NCBI GenBank assembly: GCA_049647265.1
Contig: JBARXJ010000004.1
Span: forward strand, 83,742-147,741
DNA: 64,000 bases
Reading direction: 5' to 3'
DNA from: JAAURB01 sp049647265
GTDB lineage: Bacteria; Cyanobacteriota; Cyanobacteriia; Cyanobacteriales; Microcoleaceae
The translations under genes were made by a program, and so were the position numbers. This document shows, one piece after another, positions 1 to 8,727 of the stretch (position 1 is the stretch's first letter; every line of letters starts with the position of its first letter). Under the pieces are notes generated by a model. It was not told the DNA's origin. It worked only from the letters and a program-made list of their open reading frames with translations, and ran no database searches.

Positions 1-708
1 CGTTTTGATTCAAATCAGCAGCAATGGCAGAATGTGAACTCAAGTTTATCGGAACAAGATGTTAATCATTTCCAAAGTATTCAAGCAGTTCTTGTTCAAA
101 GAATTGAGGAAACGGAACGCAATAAAAAGCAGCAAGATTTTGTAGAAATATTAGCTCCTTTAGTTGCTGACTATCACGATTTACTCTCTTCTGATGAACA
201 GCTTATTTCTAGTCTATATCGTACAGAATGGGATGCACAACAGCAACTTTTAACCTTAACGGATAAGGATGAAAGAGAGGATATTTTAATCGCTCAACTT
301 ACTGAGAAAGGGTGGAAAAACATTGATTCTCAGCTTTCTCGCTGGCAAGTTGACGAACTTGAAGATTATTTAATTTCAACCCTTGATAGTCATACTGAGG
401 AGTTACAAACTAAACGATTTGAAGCTATTCAACCTATTATCGCTGAGGTGTTACGTCATAACAAAACGAATCACCTTGAAGGTTCTGAACATGGTGCTGC
501 GTGGGATAAATCCTCTCAAATGTTAACTGCTTGGAAAAAGGGAAATTCTGAACCCTTTTTATCGGCTCATTGGGATGGGTATTTCGGTTGGCAAGATCTG
601 GGAGAAAATGTGATTTCCTTTGAAACAGCTCATCATTTTCAGGAGAAAGTTCTGCCTAAGTTAGAACATCATTTGGCTCAATCAAAAAACAATGAATTTA
701 AACGTTAG
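1..708 (+). CDS. Hypothetical protein, 5' end outside window
   Basis: The reading frame is open from base 1 with no stop, so the true start lies upstream; a GTG at 34 is only an internal possibility. I do not recognise the family. The visible part is acidic and largely helical. Its last 100 residues (helix, Trp-rich strands around AHWDGYFGWQDLG, then a helix) loosely resemble the C-terminal module of the genes at 1988-2605 and 3640-5763. It ends at the first of four tandem copies of a translation-initiation sequence (695-868), so it probably shares a transcript with the gene at 864. It could be the tail of a much larger plasmid protein. Confidence 0.7.
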   Translation, partial: RFDSNQQQWQNVNSSLSEQDVNHFQSIQAVLVQRIEETERNKKQQDFVEILAPLVADYHDLLSSDEQLISSLYRTEWDAQQQLLTLTDKDEREDILIAQLTEKGWKNIDSQLSRWQVDELEDYLISTLDSHTEELQTKRFEAIQPIIAEVLRHNKTNHLEGSEHGAAWDKSSQMLTAWKKGNSEPFLSAHWDGYFGWQDLGENVISFETAHHFQEKVLPKLEHHLAQSKNNEFKR

Positions 709-868
709 GAGCTGAAGGGGTGACTGAATTAGAAAACTATTGAAGTTTAATATTAGGAGAAGCGTTATGAATAAGAAACTTAAAATACTGAAATTCAACA
801 TTAGGAGACTCATTATGATTTAACCATAAAAAACTACTGAAATTCAACGTTAGGAGACTCGTTATGAC
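695..868 (+). repeat. Four tandem copies of a ribosome-binding/start region
   Basis: The pattern TTAGGAG, a short spacer and a start-like triplet is repeated about four times between the gene ending at 708 and the gene starting at 864. The copies lie near 702, 750, 802 and 850. Copy 2 opens an 18-codon frame that runs through copy 3, copy 3 opens M-I-stop, and copy 4 starts the real gene. The first copy reads GTGACTGAATTA, nearly the start of the next gene (ATGACTGAATTA). This looks like local tandem duplication of a leader. Confidence 0.7.
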
Positions 869-1829
869 TGAATTAAAGAATCAAATTCCAGAAGCCATTC
901 ACAGAGCGGTTGGATTTGAATTAACAGCTAAAGGATTAGAAAAGTTAGGAGATGATTGGGCAGATTTTGCTCAACAGTATCAGGGGTTTGCTGACTCAAT
1001 TTATACCTCAGCATTATCTAATGGCATAGATAAGCAATTCTGTGATGCTGCTCGCAATACATTATTACATGAGCGAGAAGAATCTGCTTTAAGCTGGCTA
1101 CAAGTAGACTTTTTTCCTTCAATCTCAGAGGATAATAATTCTACTTCTACAGCAGACAGTAGTACAAATTCTACCAACTTGATTAATTTTGAAGATGAAT
1201 CTACATCTTTTTCTATTGGTAATATTTCAACTTTGAATTCAGAAGCTCAACAATTAAGTGAAGAAGAATCAGAACTTGAAGGAAGTGAAATTGAGGATGT
1301 TGATGAAACTGAAAATATAGAAGATGACCAGGGCTTTGCCCTCAAGGAAGAGGGAAGAGGGAAGACGGAAGATGGACAATTTTCTTCTCACTTTTACCTT
1401 AAGAATACAAGACCTGTTCCATCCCCAGGGACTGGTTTTGGAGGTGTCAAAGCGCCTTCTAAACTAGAAAACTTCTTCCCTCTTCCTCCTTCCTTCTTCC
1501 TTCATGATGATCCCATACAACAAGACTTAATTCGACGAGCTGTTCCCATTTTATTTAAAGCTTTAGAACAGTATGGGACTGTCTCTAAATCGGATCAATC
1601 TATTGTTCTAGAAGGGGAACGTAATTTAATTCGCTGGTCAATTCCCCATCGTAAGTTAACAGTTGAAGGAGAAGAACAACTCGATATTGAATTTGATAGG
1701 AATAAAAAGGTTAGTTCCTATAAATCTAATTTGAGTCAGGAGTATGTAGAACATTTAGAAAATCAGGTGGCATCTCAACTTCAATCTTCAGCCTCAACAA
1801 GAATTATTACGAGGAACTTAGACCGCTAA
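864..1829 (+). CDS. Hypothetical acidic protein with an STRR-bounded in-frame insert
   Basis: This is an unrecognised 321-residue protein. The N-terminal 80 residues look globular, followed by a Ser/Thr/Glu-rich linker (about 90-155). Residues about 160-213 are encoded by DNA (1341-1502) that begins and ends with GGAAGAGG-type short repeats in opposite orientations, so this segment looks like a repeat insertion that kept the frame open. The last 105 residues may be a distant version of the module in neighbouring genes. The start is the ATG behind the fourth TTAGGAG copy. Function unknown. Confidence 0.75.
   Translation: MTELKNQIPEAIHRAVGFELTAKGLEKLGDDWADFAQQYQGFADSIYTSALSNGIDKQFCDAARNTLLHEREESALSWLQVDFFPSISEDNNSTSTADSSTNSTNLINFEDESTSFSIGNISTLNSEAQQLSEEESELEGSEIEDVDETENIEDDQGFALKEEGRGKTEDGQFSSHFYLKNTRPVPSPGTGFGGVKAPSKLENFFPLPPSFFLHDDPIQQDLIRRAVPILFKALEQYGTVSKSDQSIVLEGERNLIRWSIPHRKLTVEGEEQLDIEFDRNKKVSSYKSNLSQEYVEHLENQVASQLQSSASTRIITRNLDR
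1341..1502 (+). repeat. STRR-bounded insert inside a coding sequence
   Basis: A segment of about 160 bp flanked by purine-rich 7-bp repeats (GGAAGAG type) on the left and their complement (CTTCTTCC type) on the right. It encodes a low-complexity stretch that interrupts an otherwise ordinary protein. Two larger segments with the same style of flanks sit inside the replication gene at 11186-11455 and 11720-11975. Confidence 0.5.
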
Positions 1830-1987
1830 TCAACAATTAACGACGACAGAGAGGTAATATATACCTTTTTTCTTTAATCTAAAGAGATTTATATCTCTCC
1901 TTCCTTAAAAAGGACAGAAGTTTAACTTAAATCTTCAATCGGCTCAAAATTATCAGCTTATTTTGAAACTAGAGGTATTTACTTAAA

Positions 1988-2605
1988 ATGACTGAACCTA
2001 GAGAGAAAGCTGTTCGTAAAATTATTGATAATTATCATAAAATGTCACCCGAGCAGCAAGATAAAGCCACTGAAATGGTGGAGCGTATTATTAAAAATGA
2101 CCCAGATTCTCAGGGAGAAAGACTAGATAATGAACAATATGAAGAAAATTTAATTAGTCGTCTTCAAGATCCCAATCTTTCTGATAACCATAGAGAGATA
2201 ATTCTTAACGATCCCAATCTTTCTGACGAAGAGAGAGAAAGACTTCAAGATATTTCTGATGAGGCTTTAGATAAGATGTTCTCGGATGCTGAACAAGAAC
2301 AACAGGCATTTGTCTCAGAAGTAGCTCCTCAATTAGTAGATATTTTAAATAAATTAGATACAGATAAACATGAGGGAATCCATCGCACAATTGAGTTCAA
2401 TAAAGAGGAAAGTCAACTCTCTTTAACTGATAATAAAACTGGAAAAGCTGTGATGACGGCTCAATGGCATCCTGACGCAGGAGAATGGGAAAACAAAGGT
2501 TCTTCTTTGACAGAAGATGACCGTAACCAAGTTCAAAAAGCTTGGGAGCAAGTTGAATATCATCACCAACAACAACAAGATACAAAAGTTGGATTAGAAC
2601 GGTAA
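1988..2605 (+). CDS. Hypothetical protein with the shared C-terminal module
   Basis: This is a 205-residue acidic, mostly helical protein of unknown function. Residues about 108-205 match the C-terminus of the protein at 3640-5763 at roughly half of all positions: VAPQLVDILN, HRTIEFN, WHPD, WEN, GSSLTEDDR and the terminal GLER are common to both. Here the module is fused to a short Glu/Asp-rich N-terminus containing a duplicated DPNLSD motif. The two copies show that the module moves or duplicates as a unit in this region. Confidence 0.75.
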   Translation: MTEPREKAVRKIIDNYHKMSPEQQDKATEMVERIIKNDPDSQGERLDNEQYEENLISRLQDPNLSDNHREIILNDPNLSDEERERLQDISDEALDKMFSDAEQEQQAFVSEVAPQLVDILNKLDTDKHEGIHRTIEFNKEESQLSLTDNKTGKAVMTAQWHPDAGEWENKGSSLTEDDRNQVQKAWEQVEYHHQQQQDTKVGLER

Positions 2606-2653
2606 CCAAAAGCTTTGCCCTCTGCCTTCGACTAACTAATTGGAGTAATTATT

Positions 2654-3073
2654 ATGACCAATGTAACTAACCGTACAATTTTAACTCAGCAGCTTTTATC
2701 AAGTTGGCACGTTCAGTCAGAAACTTACAAGATTCTATACCAAGACCATGAGATTGTTCAGTCAATTGCTGAAGCTCGTTCTCAGCCTCCCTTCCCCAGA
2801 GATTATCAACCTAAACGTTTAGATATTCTGTTTGAAGACCAAGTTTATATAACTCGGATAGATGGTCAATATACCCATTATAAGCACTGGCAAGAAAAGA
2901 CTCATCCTAAGTTTATTGAAATCCGCTTTGATGATGAATGTGCCTTGTTTACTGTACGAGGTGAGGTGCTAGTTGACCGAATTTATCTAATGGCTCAGCC
3001 TGAGTCTTATTTGCAAGGAAATGGGTTCATTCCTTTAAAGGCTATTCACTACGAAGGCAGAGAAAAAAATTAG
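2654..3073 (+). CDS. Hypothetical protein
   Basis: An unrecognised 139-residue soluble protein with alternating strands and helices and no membrane segment or clear catalytic motif. It starts at an ATG preceded by TTGGAGTAATT and lies 48 bp after the preceding gene, so it is probably co-transcribed with it. Its last four bases overlap the end of the convergent four-helix-bundle gene. Confidence 0.65.
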   Translation: MTNVTNRTILTQQLLSSWHVQSETYKILYQDHEIVQSIAEARSQPPFPRDYQPKRLDILFEDQVYITRIDGQYTHYKHWQEKTHPKFIEIRFDDECALFTVRGEVLVDRIYLMAQPESYLQGNGFIPLKAIHYEGREKN

Positions 3074-3420
3074 TTCGTCAACCTATTGATATTTGAGACT
3101 AATAACTTTTGTATTTCCTCAACATCATTAATAACTGAACTTATGTACTCTTTTTTACCCAACTCAACTTTGATAGCAATGATTAACTGTGTATCTAATC
3201 CTCGCGCTGCTCCTAAAGCAGTATCTAGGAAATTTATGTATTCTATTTCCTCTTTTTCTCTAAAACTTTTAGTAATATTAGTGGCAATAGCGAGACTGGA
3301 TTCACGGATTTGTGATGTGATTCCATAAATTTCTGATTGAGGAAAGTGTTCAGTTAGTTTGTAGCATTGAACGGCTAAGTTGATAGCTTTTTTCCAAATT
3401 AACTGTTCTTTGTAGCTCAT
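3070..3420 (-). CDS. Four helix bundle protein (S23/TIGR02436 family)
   Basis: A 116-residue protein of the family first found as intervening-sequence proteins of 23S rRNA and often annotated S23 or four helix bundle protein. Family marks are W-K-KAINLAVQCYKLTEHFP, a GITSQIRESSLAIATNI motif (canonical QIRRA-SIPANIAEG), and a following helix ending in a YINFLDTALGAARGLDTQL-type segment. The canonical AEG loop is degenerate (TKS). Members are common in cyanobacterial accessory DNA; no biochemical role is firmly established. A second member is at 35510-35890. Confidence 0.8.
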   Translation of the reverse strand: MSYKEQLIWKKAINLAVQCYKLTEHFPQSEIYGITSQIRESSLAIATNITKSFREKEEIEYINFLDTALGAARGLDTQLIIAIKVELGKKEYISSVINDVEEIQKLLVSNINRLTN

Positions 3421-3639
3421 AGTAAAAGCTTGTAAGTGTAGTCATGATGTTTGAAGTCATCGGTACATCGAACTTCAAGTCTAATGTCTACGATAACCGC
3501 ATGACAGCAGTAAAGAAATTATACCATCCTTTCACCCATGAAATACGGCTCTTACAACATTAAACGAACAAATCTGATTTGTATCTACCTTTTCTATAAG
3601 CTTTTTCTAAATAATTATAATAAGTGGAGATATTAAACT

Positions 3640-5763
3640 ATGGATAGCTTTAAATCGACTGAGTTAGAGGAATTATTATCTACTCCTGTTGAACAGAAAG
3701 AGTCAGACCGTCAGCTTGAACATAATACATTCAGGGAAATGTTAGCTTCTGGCTTCCAACGTGATGAAGAAGATATTACCATTAACTTTGGTCGGAGAAC
3801 AGTTTTAGGATATCTGGAAAATGGAGATTACAGAGATGAGATAACCTCTACCAAAATTGATGTGGTTATGAATACATTGGCTGAAGATGCTCATCCCAAA
3901 TTATTAACTGACCGTACTCCTTTTATTGAAATTAAAGCCAGTGATGAAGTTCTACTTCGAGCTGAACAAAATGGAGGAGTTACGGTTAATAAGTTTGATA
4001 TTTCACGACTCTTTAACCCTTCACAAACAGCCGCTGCTCAAATTGAAGCTGATTCTAAGTTAGAACTTGATGAAGTTCAATATGAACTTGATGAAATTTA
4101 TCAAGGTACTGAACAAGAGATTGGTGGAGAATTCTGGGAGTTTGACTCAACCGTGTTGAAGTTCGGACTGTATGAACCCGATACATCAGAACTAACTTTA
4201 GAATTTCAAAGTGGGAAGAATTACACTTATCGAGATATCTCATCTGATGTTTGGGAGGATTTCAAAGAAGCAGAAAGTGCAGGTCAGTTCTATAACCAAG
4301 AGATTAAAGGGCAGTATTTTGTTGAAAAAGGGGGAGATAATTTATTGGCAAATAGACGAATTGAGTTGGATTTAGACTCTGATAGCGATTATATTACCAC
4401 TGAAGAATTTATAGCTGAACTAGAGACAGAGTTCATTTCTCCTATCAAAAAGATTGAATTAGATTTAGATGAGGTTGAAGCTGAACTTAAAGAGTTTGAA
4501 AAGGCATACAATTCTAAAAATCGTGATTGGCAGCAATATTATGAGTCAGCGGATATCTATGAAGAAACTATTACCACTGAAGAATTCATAGCTGAATTGG
4601 AGACAGAATCTACTTCTCCTGTCAGAAAAACTGAGTTAGATTTAGATGAGGTTGAAGCTGAAATTCAAGCAACAAAATCAAACTCAGACGCACGGCAACA
4701 GCGTTTAGATGATTTAGCATCAGAAGCGCTTGAGAAATACCATGAGCTTGACAATACAGGCGATGATACATCCCTTGAAGCCGATAAGTCAATAACGGTT
4801 GAGATTCCGTTTTTGGAGAAAGGAACAGAACCACAAATTTCTCATCCCTTACAAGAGTTTGATACATCGAGTCTCAAGGATTTCTTAAACCAAGAATATC
4901 AACTGACTGACCAACTGACTAAAATCTATCGTGTCGATGCTGGAGACCAAATTGATTATGAAGCGTTGAAGGGAGTTGTGGAAAAAGCAGTAGAAAATCT
5001 CTATCCAGAATGGGATGATACCGAACCTAATTTAGCAGATGAAATTAAATGGTATCGGACGAATGAGCGTTCTCGTGAATTACAAGTTTCTACTGATTTA
5101 GTCTTAGAAGAGATTGATACAGAAGCACAAAATTATGCTAAGATATTAAATTATTTAGATCAAGAAGATATTAGTATAGATGTAATTCAGCCTCTACCTC
5201 CTATTCAATTTCAAGTCACAGATACTGGAGGTGCAGATAGTCATTTTTTAGATGCTGTTCAGCAGTATATTAAGGATGAAACTGACCCGAGAGTATTAAC
5301 TGAAAATACAGGTTTATCTCCGGCTCAGGTTTTAGTTGATGAGGTAGTTCTTATTGACCCGAATATTTCCGCTCATTCACAAACTCAGCAATGGGTTTAT
5401 GATACCGCTCAAGATATTAACTTAGATATCTCTCAAATCCGTCAAGATTTTACTGAGCAATTTGAACAACAAGCACTCGTTGATGAAGTTGCTCCTCAGT
5501 TAGTAGATATTTTGAATGAATTGGGGACGGATAATTATCAGGGGAAACATCGTACAATTGAGTTTAACAATGAGCAAAATGAGCTTTCTTTGATTGAGAA
5601 TGAAACGGGAACTGTTGTGATGAAGGCTGCATGGCATCCTGATGAGGAAAAATGGGAAAATATTGGTTCTTCTTTAACAGAAGATGACCGTGACCATATT
5701 CAACAGGTGGCTCAAAGACTTCATCAACAACAAAAAGATAAAGAAACTGGATTAGAACGTTGA
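3640..5763 (+). CDS. Large multidomain protein with KTSC domain and shared C-terminal module
   Basis: A 707-residue acidic protein. Residues about 169-230 fit the KTSC domain (STVLKFGLYEPDTSELTLEF, then a Tyr-rich YTYRDIS and an AESAGQFYNQEI segment), a small domain of unknown role often found in phage and plasmid proteins. Residues about 252-282 and 311-341 are near-perfect direct repeats of 31 residues (DNA 4393-4485 and 4570-4662, offset 177 bp). The last 100 residues are the module shared with the protein at 1988-2605. No enzyme motif is visible. A structural or DNA-associated plasmid function is possible but not shown. Confidence 0.8.
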   Translation: MDSFKSTELEELLSTPVEQKESDRQLEHNTFREMLASGFQRDEEDITINFGRRTVLGYLENGDYRDEITSTKIDVVMNTLAEDAHPKLLTDRTPFIEIKASDEVLLRAEQNGGVTVNKFDISRLFNPSQTAAAQIEADSKLELDEVQYELDEIYQGTEQEIGGEFWEFDSTVLKFGLYEPDTSELTLEFQSGKNYTYRDISSDVWEDFKEAESAGQFYNQEIKGQYFVEKGGDNLLANRRIELDLDSDSDYITTEEFIAELETEFISPIKKIELDLDEVEAELKEFEKAYNSKNRDWQQYYESADIYEETITTEEFIAELETESTSPVRKTELDLDEVEAEIQATKSNSDARQQRLDDLASEALEKYHELDNTGDDTSLEADKSITVEIPFLEKGTEPQISHPLQEFDTSSLKDFLNQEYQLTDQLTKIYRVDAGDQIDYEALKGVVEKAVENLYPEWDDTEPNLADEIKWYRTNERSRELQVSTDLVLEEIDTEAQNYAKILNYLDQEDISIDVIQPLPPIQFQVTDTGGADSHFLDAVQQYIKDETDPRVLTENTGLSPAQVLVDEVVLIDPNISAHSQTQQWVYDTAQDINLDISQIRQDFTEQFEQQALVDEVAPQLVDILNELGTDNYQGKHRTIEFNNEQNELSLIENETGTVVMKAAWHPDEEKWENIGSSLTEDDRDHIQQVAQRLHQQQKDKETGLER
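4393..4662 (+). repeat. Direct repeat of 93 bp inside the KTSC gene
   Basis: Positions 4393-4485 and 4570-4662 are two copies of a 93-bp sequence encoding ITTEEFIAELETE followed by a Glu/Asp-rich stretch ending LDLDEVEAE. The offset is 177 bp, so the frame is kept. Confidence 0.8.
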
Positions 5764-5784
5764 TTAGGACTTTCTCCGGCGCAG

Positions 5785-5850
5785 AGAGGCGATACAGGCA
5801 AGCCTACGCTACTGCTTACGCAAGGCTACGCCAACCGTGATCGCCTTCGA
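5785..5850. repeat. Small dispersed palindromic cyanobacterial repeat
   Basis: An intergenic GC-richer patch with the CGCTACTGC-TTACGC-AAGGCTACGCCAACC pattern. Related sequence recurs at 49021-49105 and 60276-60320 in this window, and gene-disrupting relatives lie inside the helicase gene near 13280-13460. No coding potential. Confidence 0.6.
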
Positions 5851-5926
5851 TCTTGAAGGCTCTTGGCATCTATGAGTCAGGACATTTTGTGCGGTTTAAG
5901 ATTTGCAGATATGGATAAAATAATTC

Positions 5927-6259
5927 TCAAGCTTGCTTTTCTGCTTGGATAGCAGCAAGACGTTGACGGACGCTAGGGGAGCGAAATCCAAGTATGATGT
6001 CTTTAGCTAGAACACCTCGTTGAATGAGTTCACGATCAATATAAATCTCAGTACTATTGTGCTGTATCCAAATCTGACCATCAATTAAATCAAGCTGCAT
6101 CGCACAACCATAAATGCGGTATTCATTACGCCATTCGTTGTGTATGACAAGATAACGATCTCGCTCATAGTCAAAGATTAATTGAGCTTTGCTATCATAA
6201 CTGCTAAAGTCTTCTAGAAATTCACAGATAATCTGACGATACTGATAATTTCTATCCAT
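5927..6259 (-). CDS. XisI-like protein (orphan)
   Basis: A 110-residue protein matching the XisI family (fdxN element excision controlling factor): YRQII-EFLEDF, then IFDYERDRYLVIHNEW, RIYGCAMQLDLIDGQIWIQHNSTE and a C-terminal LAKDIILGFRSPSVRQ. XisI is normally paired with XisH immediately upstream, and XisF is the recombinase in the classical fdxN system. The upstream side here holds an unrelated plus-strand gene, so the partner is missing. Pairs of this kind are widespread in cyanobacteria and their role outside heterocyst excision is unclear. Confidence 0.85.
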   Translation of the reverse strand: MDRNYQYRQIICEFLEDFSSYDSKAQLIFDYERDRYLVIHNEWRNEYRIYGCAMQLDLIDGQIWIQHNSTEIYIDRELIQRGVLAKDIILGFRSPSVRQRLAAIQAEKQA

Positions 6260-6357
6260 TGGTCAATCACCTTGCAAAAGCTTAAAGTTATAAAATTATA
6301 CTACTATCATGTCGTGCCTCTACCATCTTCCTTCAATTTACTATTAAGGAGACTGTT

Positions 6358-6681
6358 ATGTTAGATATCAACTTAGATGATATTGATTTCAACTTTCGAG
6401 AAAAACTCGTAGATGAAGCTTCAATTGTTGCTGGGAATATTCTTAATATTCATGGTATGAACACTTTTGATTCTCCGCAGTTTCGATTACAATATGAACC
6501 CGACCATGCCACCATGAAAATCATTAATCGCCAGACTGGAGAAAGTATGAGTAGTGTCAGAGATGGGGATGGGTGGATTGAGAATGGTACGAATGCTTCT
6601 GCTGATATGTTACATCAGTTTCTACAACTGCAAGAACATCTAGAGAAGCAAGCCTTAGAATATCAGAATTATGAGTTATGA
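6358..6681 (+). CDS. Hypothetical protein, possible divergent copy of shared module
   Basis: A 107-residue protein behind a clear TTAAGGAGACTGTT ribosome-binding site that resembles the leader of the gene at 864. Its layout (helix, FRLQYEP strand, MKIINRQTGESMSSVRDGDGW, IENG, helix) parallels the C-terminal module at 1988-2605 (HRTIEFN, LTDNKTGKAVM, WENKG, helix). The sequence match is weak, so homology is an inference. Function unknown. Confidence 0.65.
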   Translation: MLDINLDDIDFNFREKLVDEASIVAGNILNIHGMNTFDSPQFRLQYEPDHATMKIINRQTGESMSSVRDGDGWIENGTNASADMLHQFLQLQEHLEKQALEYQNYEL

Positions 6682-6745
6682 CGATAACAAGTTATTCAAT
6701 CAACAAAAATTATAATTTTGCTGTATAGCAGGATTACACTTGATA

Positions 6746-7264
6746 CTACCAAGTCTGCGACTGTTCCCGCCAGACATCAGCCCACATAAAATCAATCCCT
6801 GCTGCTGCTGCGATTTGTTCATCTTCAGGGCTATTTCCCACCATACAAGAATGCTTTAAATCAGCTTCATAATCTATCAAAGCAATAATAATCATTTTAG
6901 CATTTGGCTTGAGATAATTTATCCCAGAAACTTCAAAAATCACATTCATATAGTTTTTTTTAGTTACACAATAGCATTCTTTCCCTTCATAATCTGTGCA
7001 AAGATAAATGACATTTATTTGACTAAATAAATTTAATGTATATTGTTGTTCTGCAATACAATCATCAAAACTTTTCTGACCTGATGCCACACCTGTCTGA
7101 TTAGTAATTCCGATAATATCCCATCCATTATCATAATAATCCTCAATAGCTTCCATTGCTCCAGGTATAGGCTCTTGGTCATCTGGAGTTTTAATATATC
7201 TTGAATTAGACTTAGGTCTACGAATTGTCCAATCACAGTCAAACAGTAATACTTGATTCATCAT
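6746..7264 (-). CDS. HAD-superfamily phosphatase (HAD-IIIA / polynucleotide 3'-phosphatase-like)
   Basis: A 172-residue HAD hydrolase. Motif I is FDCDWTI (DxDxT, nucleophile and acid Asp), motif II is IGITNQTG with the Thr/Asn-Gln typical of GmhB and PNKP-type phosphatases, motif III Lys is in LKPNAKMI, and motif IV is MVGNSPEDEQIAAAAG, where Asn replaces the usual GD Asp but the downstream acidic residues remain. Sugar-phosphate or DNA 3'-phosphate substrates are both possible. Its start overlaps the end of the upstream gene by four bases, indicating coupling with the ASCH-like gene. Confidence 0.8.
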   Translation of the reverse strand: MMNQVLLFDCDWTIRRPKSNSRYIKTPDDQEPIPGAMEAIEDYYDNGWDIIGITNQTGVASGQKSFDDCIAEQQYTLNLFSQINVIYLCTDYEGKECYCVTKKNYMNVIFEVSGINYLKPNAKMIIIALIDYEADLKHSCMVGNSPEDEQIAAAAGIDFMWADVWREQSQTW

Positions 7265-8679
7265 TTACCTCTAGCTTTTTCTACTATTTTATCAGGATTT
7301 TTACCGATATATTCAACAATATCTATCCATGAATATTGTTGGGACTCCCACATTTCAATGACACGCTTTACCTTCTCTTTGGGAATCGAACAAGAACGAT
7401 TATAGTACTTCCCATCAACCTTGAAAGAAAACTTATAAACCCAGTAAGTATTAGCAGATTTCCCTAATGAACTATTCCGTGTCACGTTGCATTTCACCTG
7501 ACGGGGTTTGTTACCTCGTCCGGGTTTGGTGTTGCGGGTTTTGGGAGCCTTGACAGTTTCAACCTGAGAATGTTGTACGACCGGAATATCAACTTTTTGT
7601 TCTACAGGAATAGGCTGTAATTCACTCCTAGACTGCTTTTTAGCCTCTGCTAGCTTAGGATATTGCAGCTCCCACTTTGCCCGTGCCTCTAAATAAGCAG
7701 CTTCACTTGCAAAATCATCTCTGTAGGGCGGTTCATCCTCAGAGAAAATTGTGAGTTGCCCGTCATCCTCTAAAAGGTAGTCAGGGTCAGTGGTTAACAG
7801 CTTTCGACAGTCACCTTGTACGACCAGAATAGTGGATAGATTTCTACCCTCAACCGCCGAAGTACTACCTGCATCCCAGTTAATGAAATATCGGGTAGAC
7901 CCAACAACTGCTTTGATAACAGTTCCAACTTGACCAGGGCTTTTCTTATGACAGACGCGAGTACCTATTTGTAAGCTGTGAATAGCGCCTGTCTTTAATT
8001 CAGTCTGTGAAACCTTTATATCATCTAGGTTTGCGCTTATTCCGGTAGAACAACTTTTTCTAACAGGGAGGCGGAAAGCGTTCTCTGTATCTAAGGCTAT
8101 ATCTAAGTTTCGGGCTATTCCGGTAGAACAACTTTTACCGCCAGGGGAGCTATTAACATTCTCTGTATCTAAAGCTATGTCTAGGTTTGCGCCTATTCCG
8201 GTAGAACAACTTTTACCGCCAGGGGAGCTATTAACATCTTCTGTATCTAAGGCTAGATTTAGGTTTGGGACTATTCCCGCAGAACAATTTTCCTCAAAAA
8301 GTGGCGTAAACCGGAACCGAACCACCCATACTTCTTGTTGGTCATCGCCATTGAAGAATCGCTCAATAAATTCATCCCTCGTCAACTCAGGGAATCCCTC
8401 TGCTGCCACATCTTCATAACGCATCTCACAAAGTCGTTCCTTGTATGGACAACTTGTCAAAGTAATCCAACCAATCTGCTTTCCTCCTTGCCGCCAGTTT
8501 TTGTCCAAAGCAATGTAAGTGGTGATGCCACGCCGCCAACGCTTAATGAATTGTTGACCATAAGAATCTTTCCAACGTCGGCGGGTGACTGACTTGCCTG
8601 CAAATAGTTGGGGAACTGTCCAACCGAAACTGATAGCTACGCGACAACTGTTGTTTTGTTGAACTTTCAAAGAATGCAT
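7261..8679 (-). CDS. ASCH/PUA-like domain protein with 26-residue tandem repeats
   Basis: A 472-residue protein. The first 125 residues (VPQLFAGKSVTRRRWKDS, GGKQIGWITLTSCPY, EGFPELTRDEFIERFF, VWVVRFRF) have the pattern of ASCH domains, RNA-binding folds related to PUA; this is my inference from motif shape. Residues about 130-215 are 26-residue repeats (CSTGIGANLDIALDTEN type). A central stretch (GQVGTVIKAVVGSTRYFINWDAG) looks like an SH3-like barrel. The C-terminus has a basic strand-rich region (YWVYKFSFKVDGKYYNR) that could bind nucleic acid. It is the first gene of a two-gene unit with the HAD phosphatase. Confidence 0.65.
   Translation of the reverse strand: MHSLKVQQNNSCRVAISFGWTVPQLFAGKSVTRRRWKDSYGQQFIKRWRRGITTYIALDKNWRQGGKQIGWITLTSCPYKERLCEMRYEDVAAEGFPELTRDEFIERFFNGDDQQEVWVVRFRFTPLFEENCSAGIVPNLNLALDTEDVNSSPGGKSCSTGIGANLDIALDTENVNSSPGGKSCSTGIARNLDIALDTENAFRLPVRKSCSTGISANLDDIKVSQTELKTGAIHSLQIGTRVCHKKSPGQVGTVIKAVVGSTRYFINWDAGSTSAVEGRNLSTILVVQGDCRKLLTTDPDYLLEDDGQLTIFSEDEPPYRDDFASEAAYLEARAKWELQYPKLAEAKKQSRSELQPIPVEQKVDIPVVQHSQVETVKAPKTRNTKPGRGNKPRQVKCNVTRNSSLGKSANTYWVYKFSFKVDGKYYNRSCSIPKEKVKRVIEMWESQQYSWIDIVEYIGKNPDKIVEKARGK
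8038..8285 (-). repeat. 78-bp tandem repeats in coding sequence
   Basis: The unit starting TATTCCGGTAGAACAAC recurs at 8038, 8116 and 8194, with a degraded copy at 8272. The exact 78-bp period equals 26 codons. The 8116 and 8194 copies are almost identical, so the expansion is recent. Confidence 0.85.
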
Positions 8680-8727
8680 AAATCTTTACCTCCATTATTT
8701 GAATAAAGGGTCAATGGTCAGTGAAGG

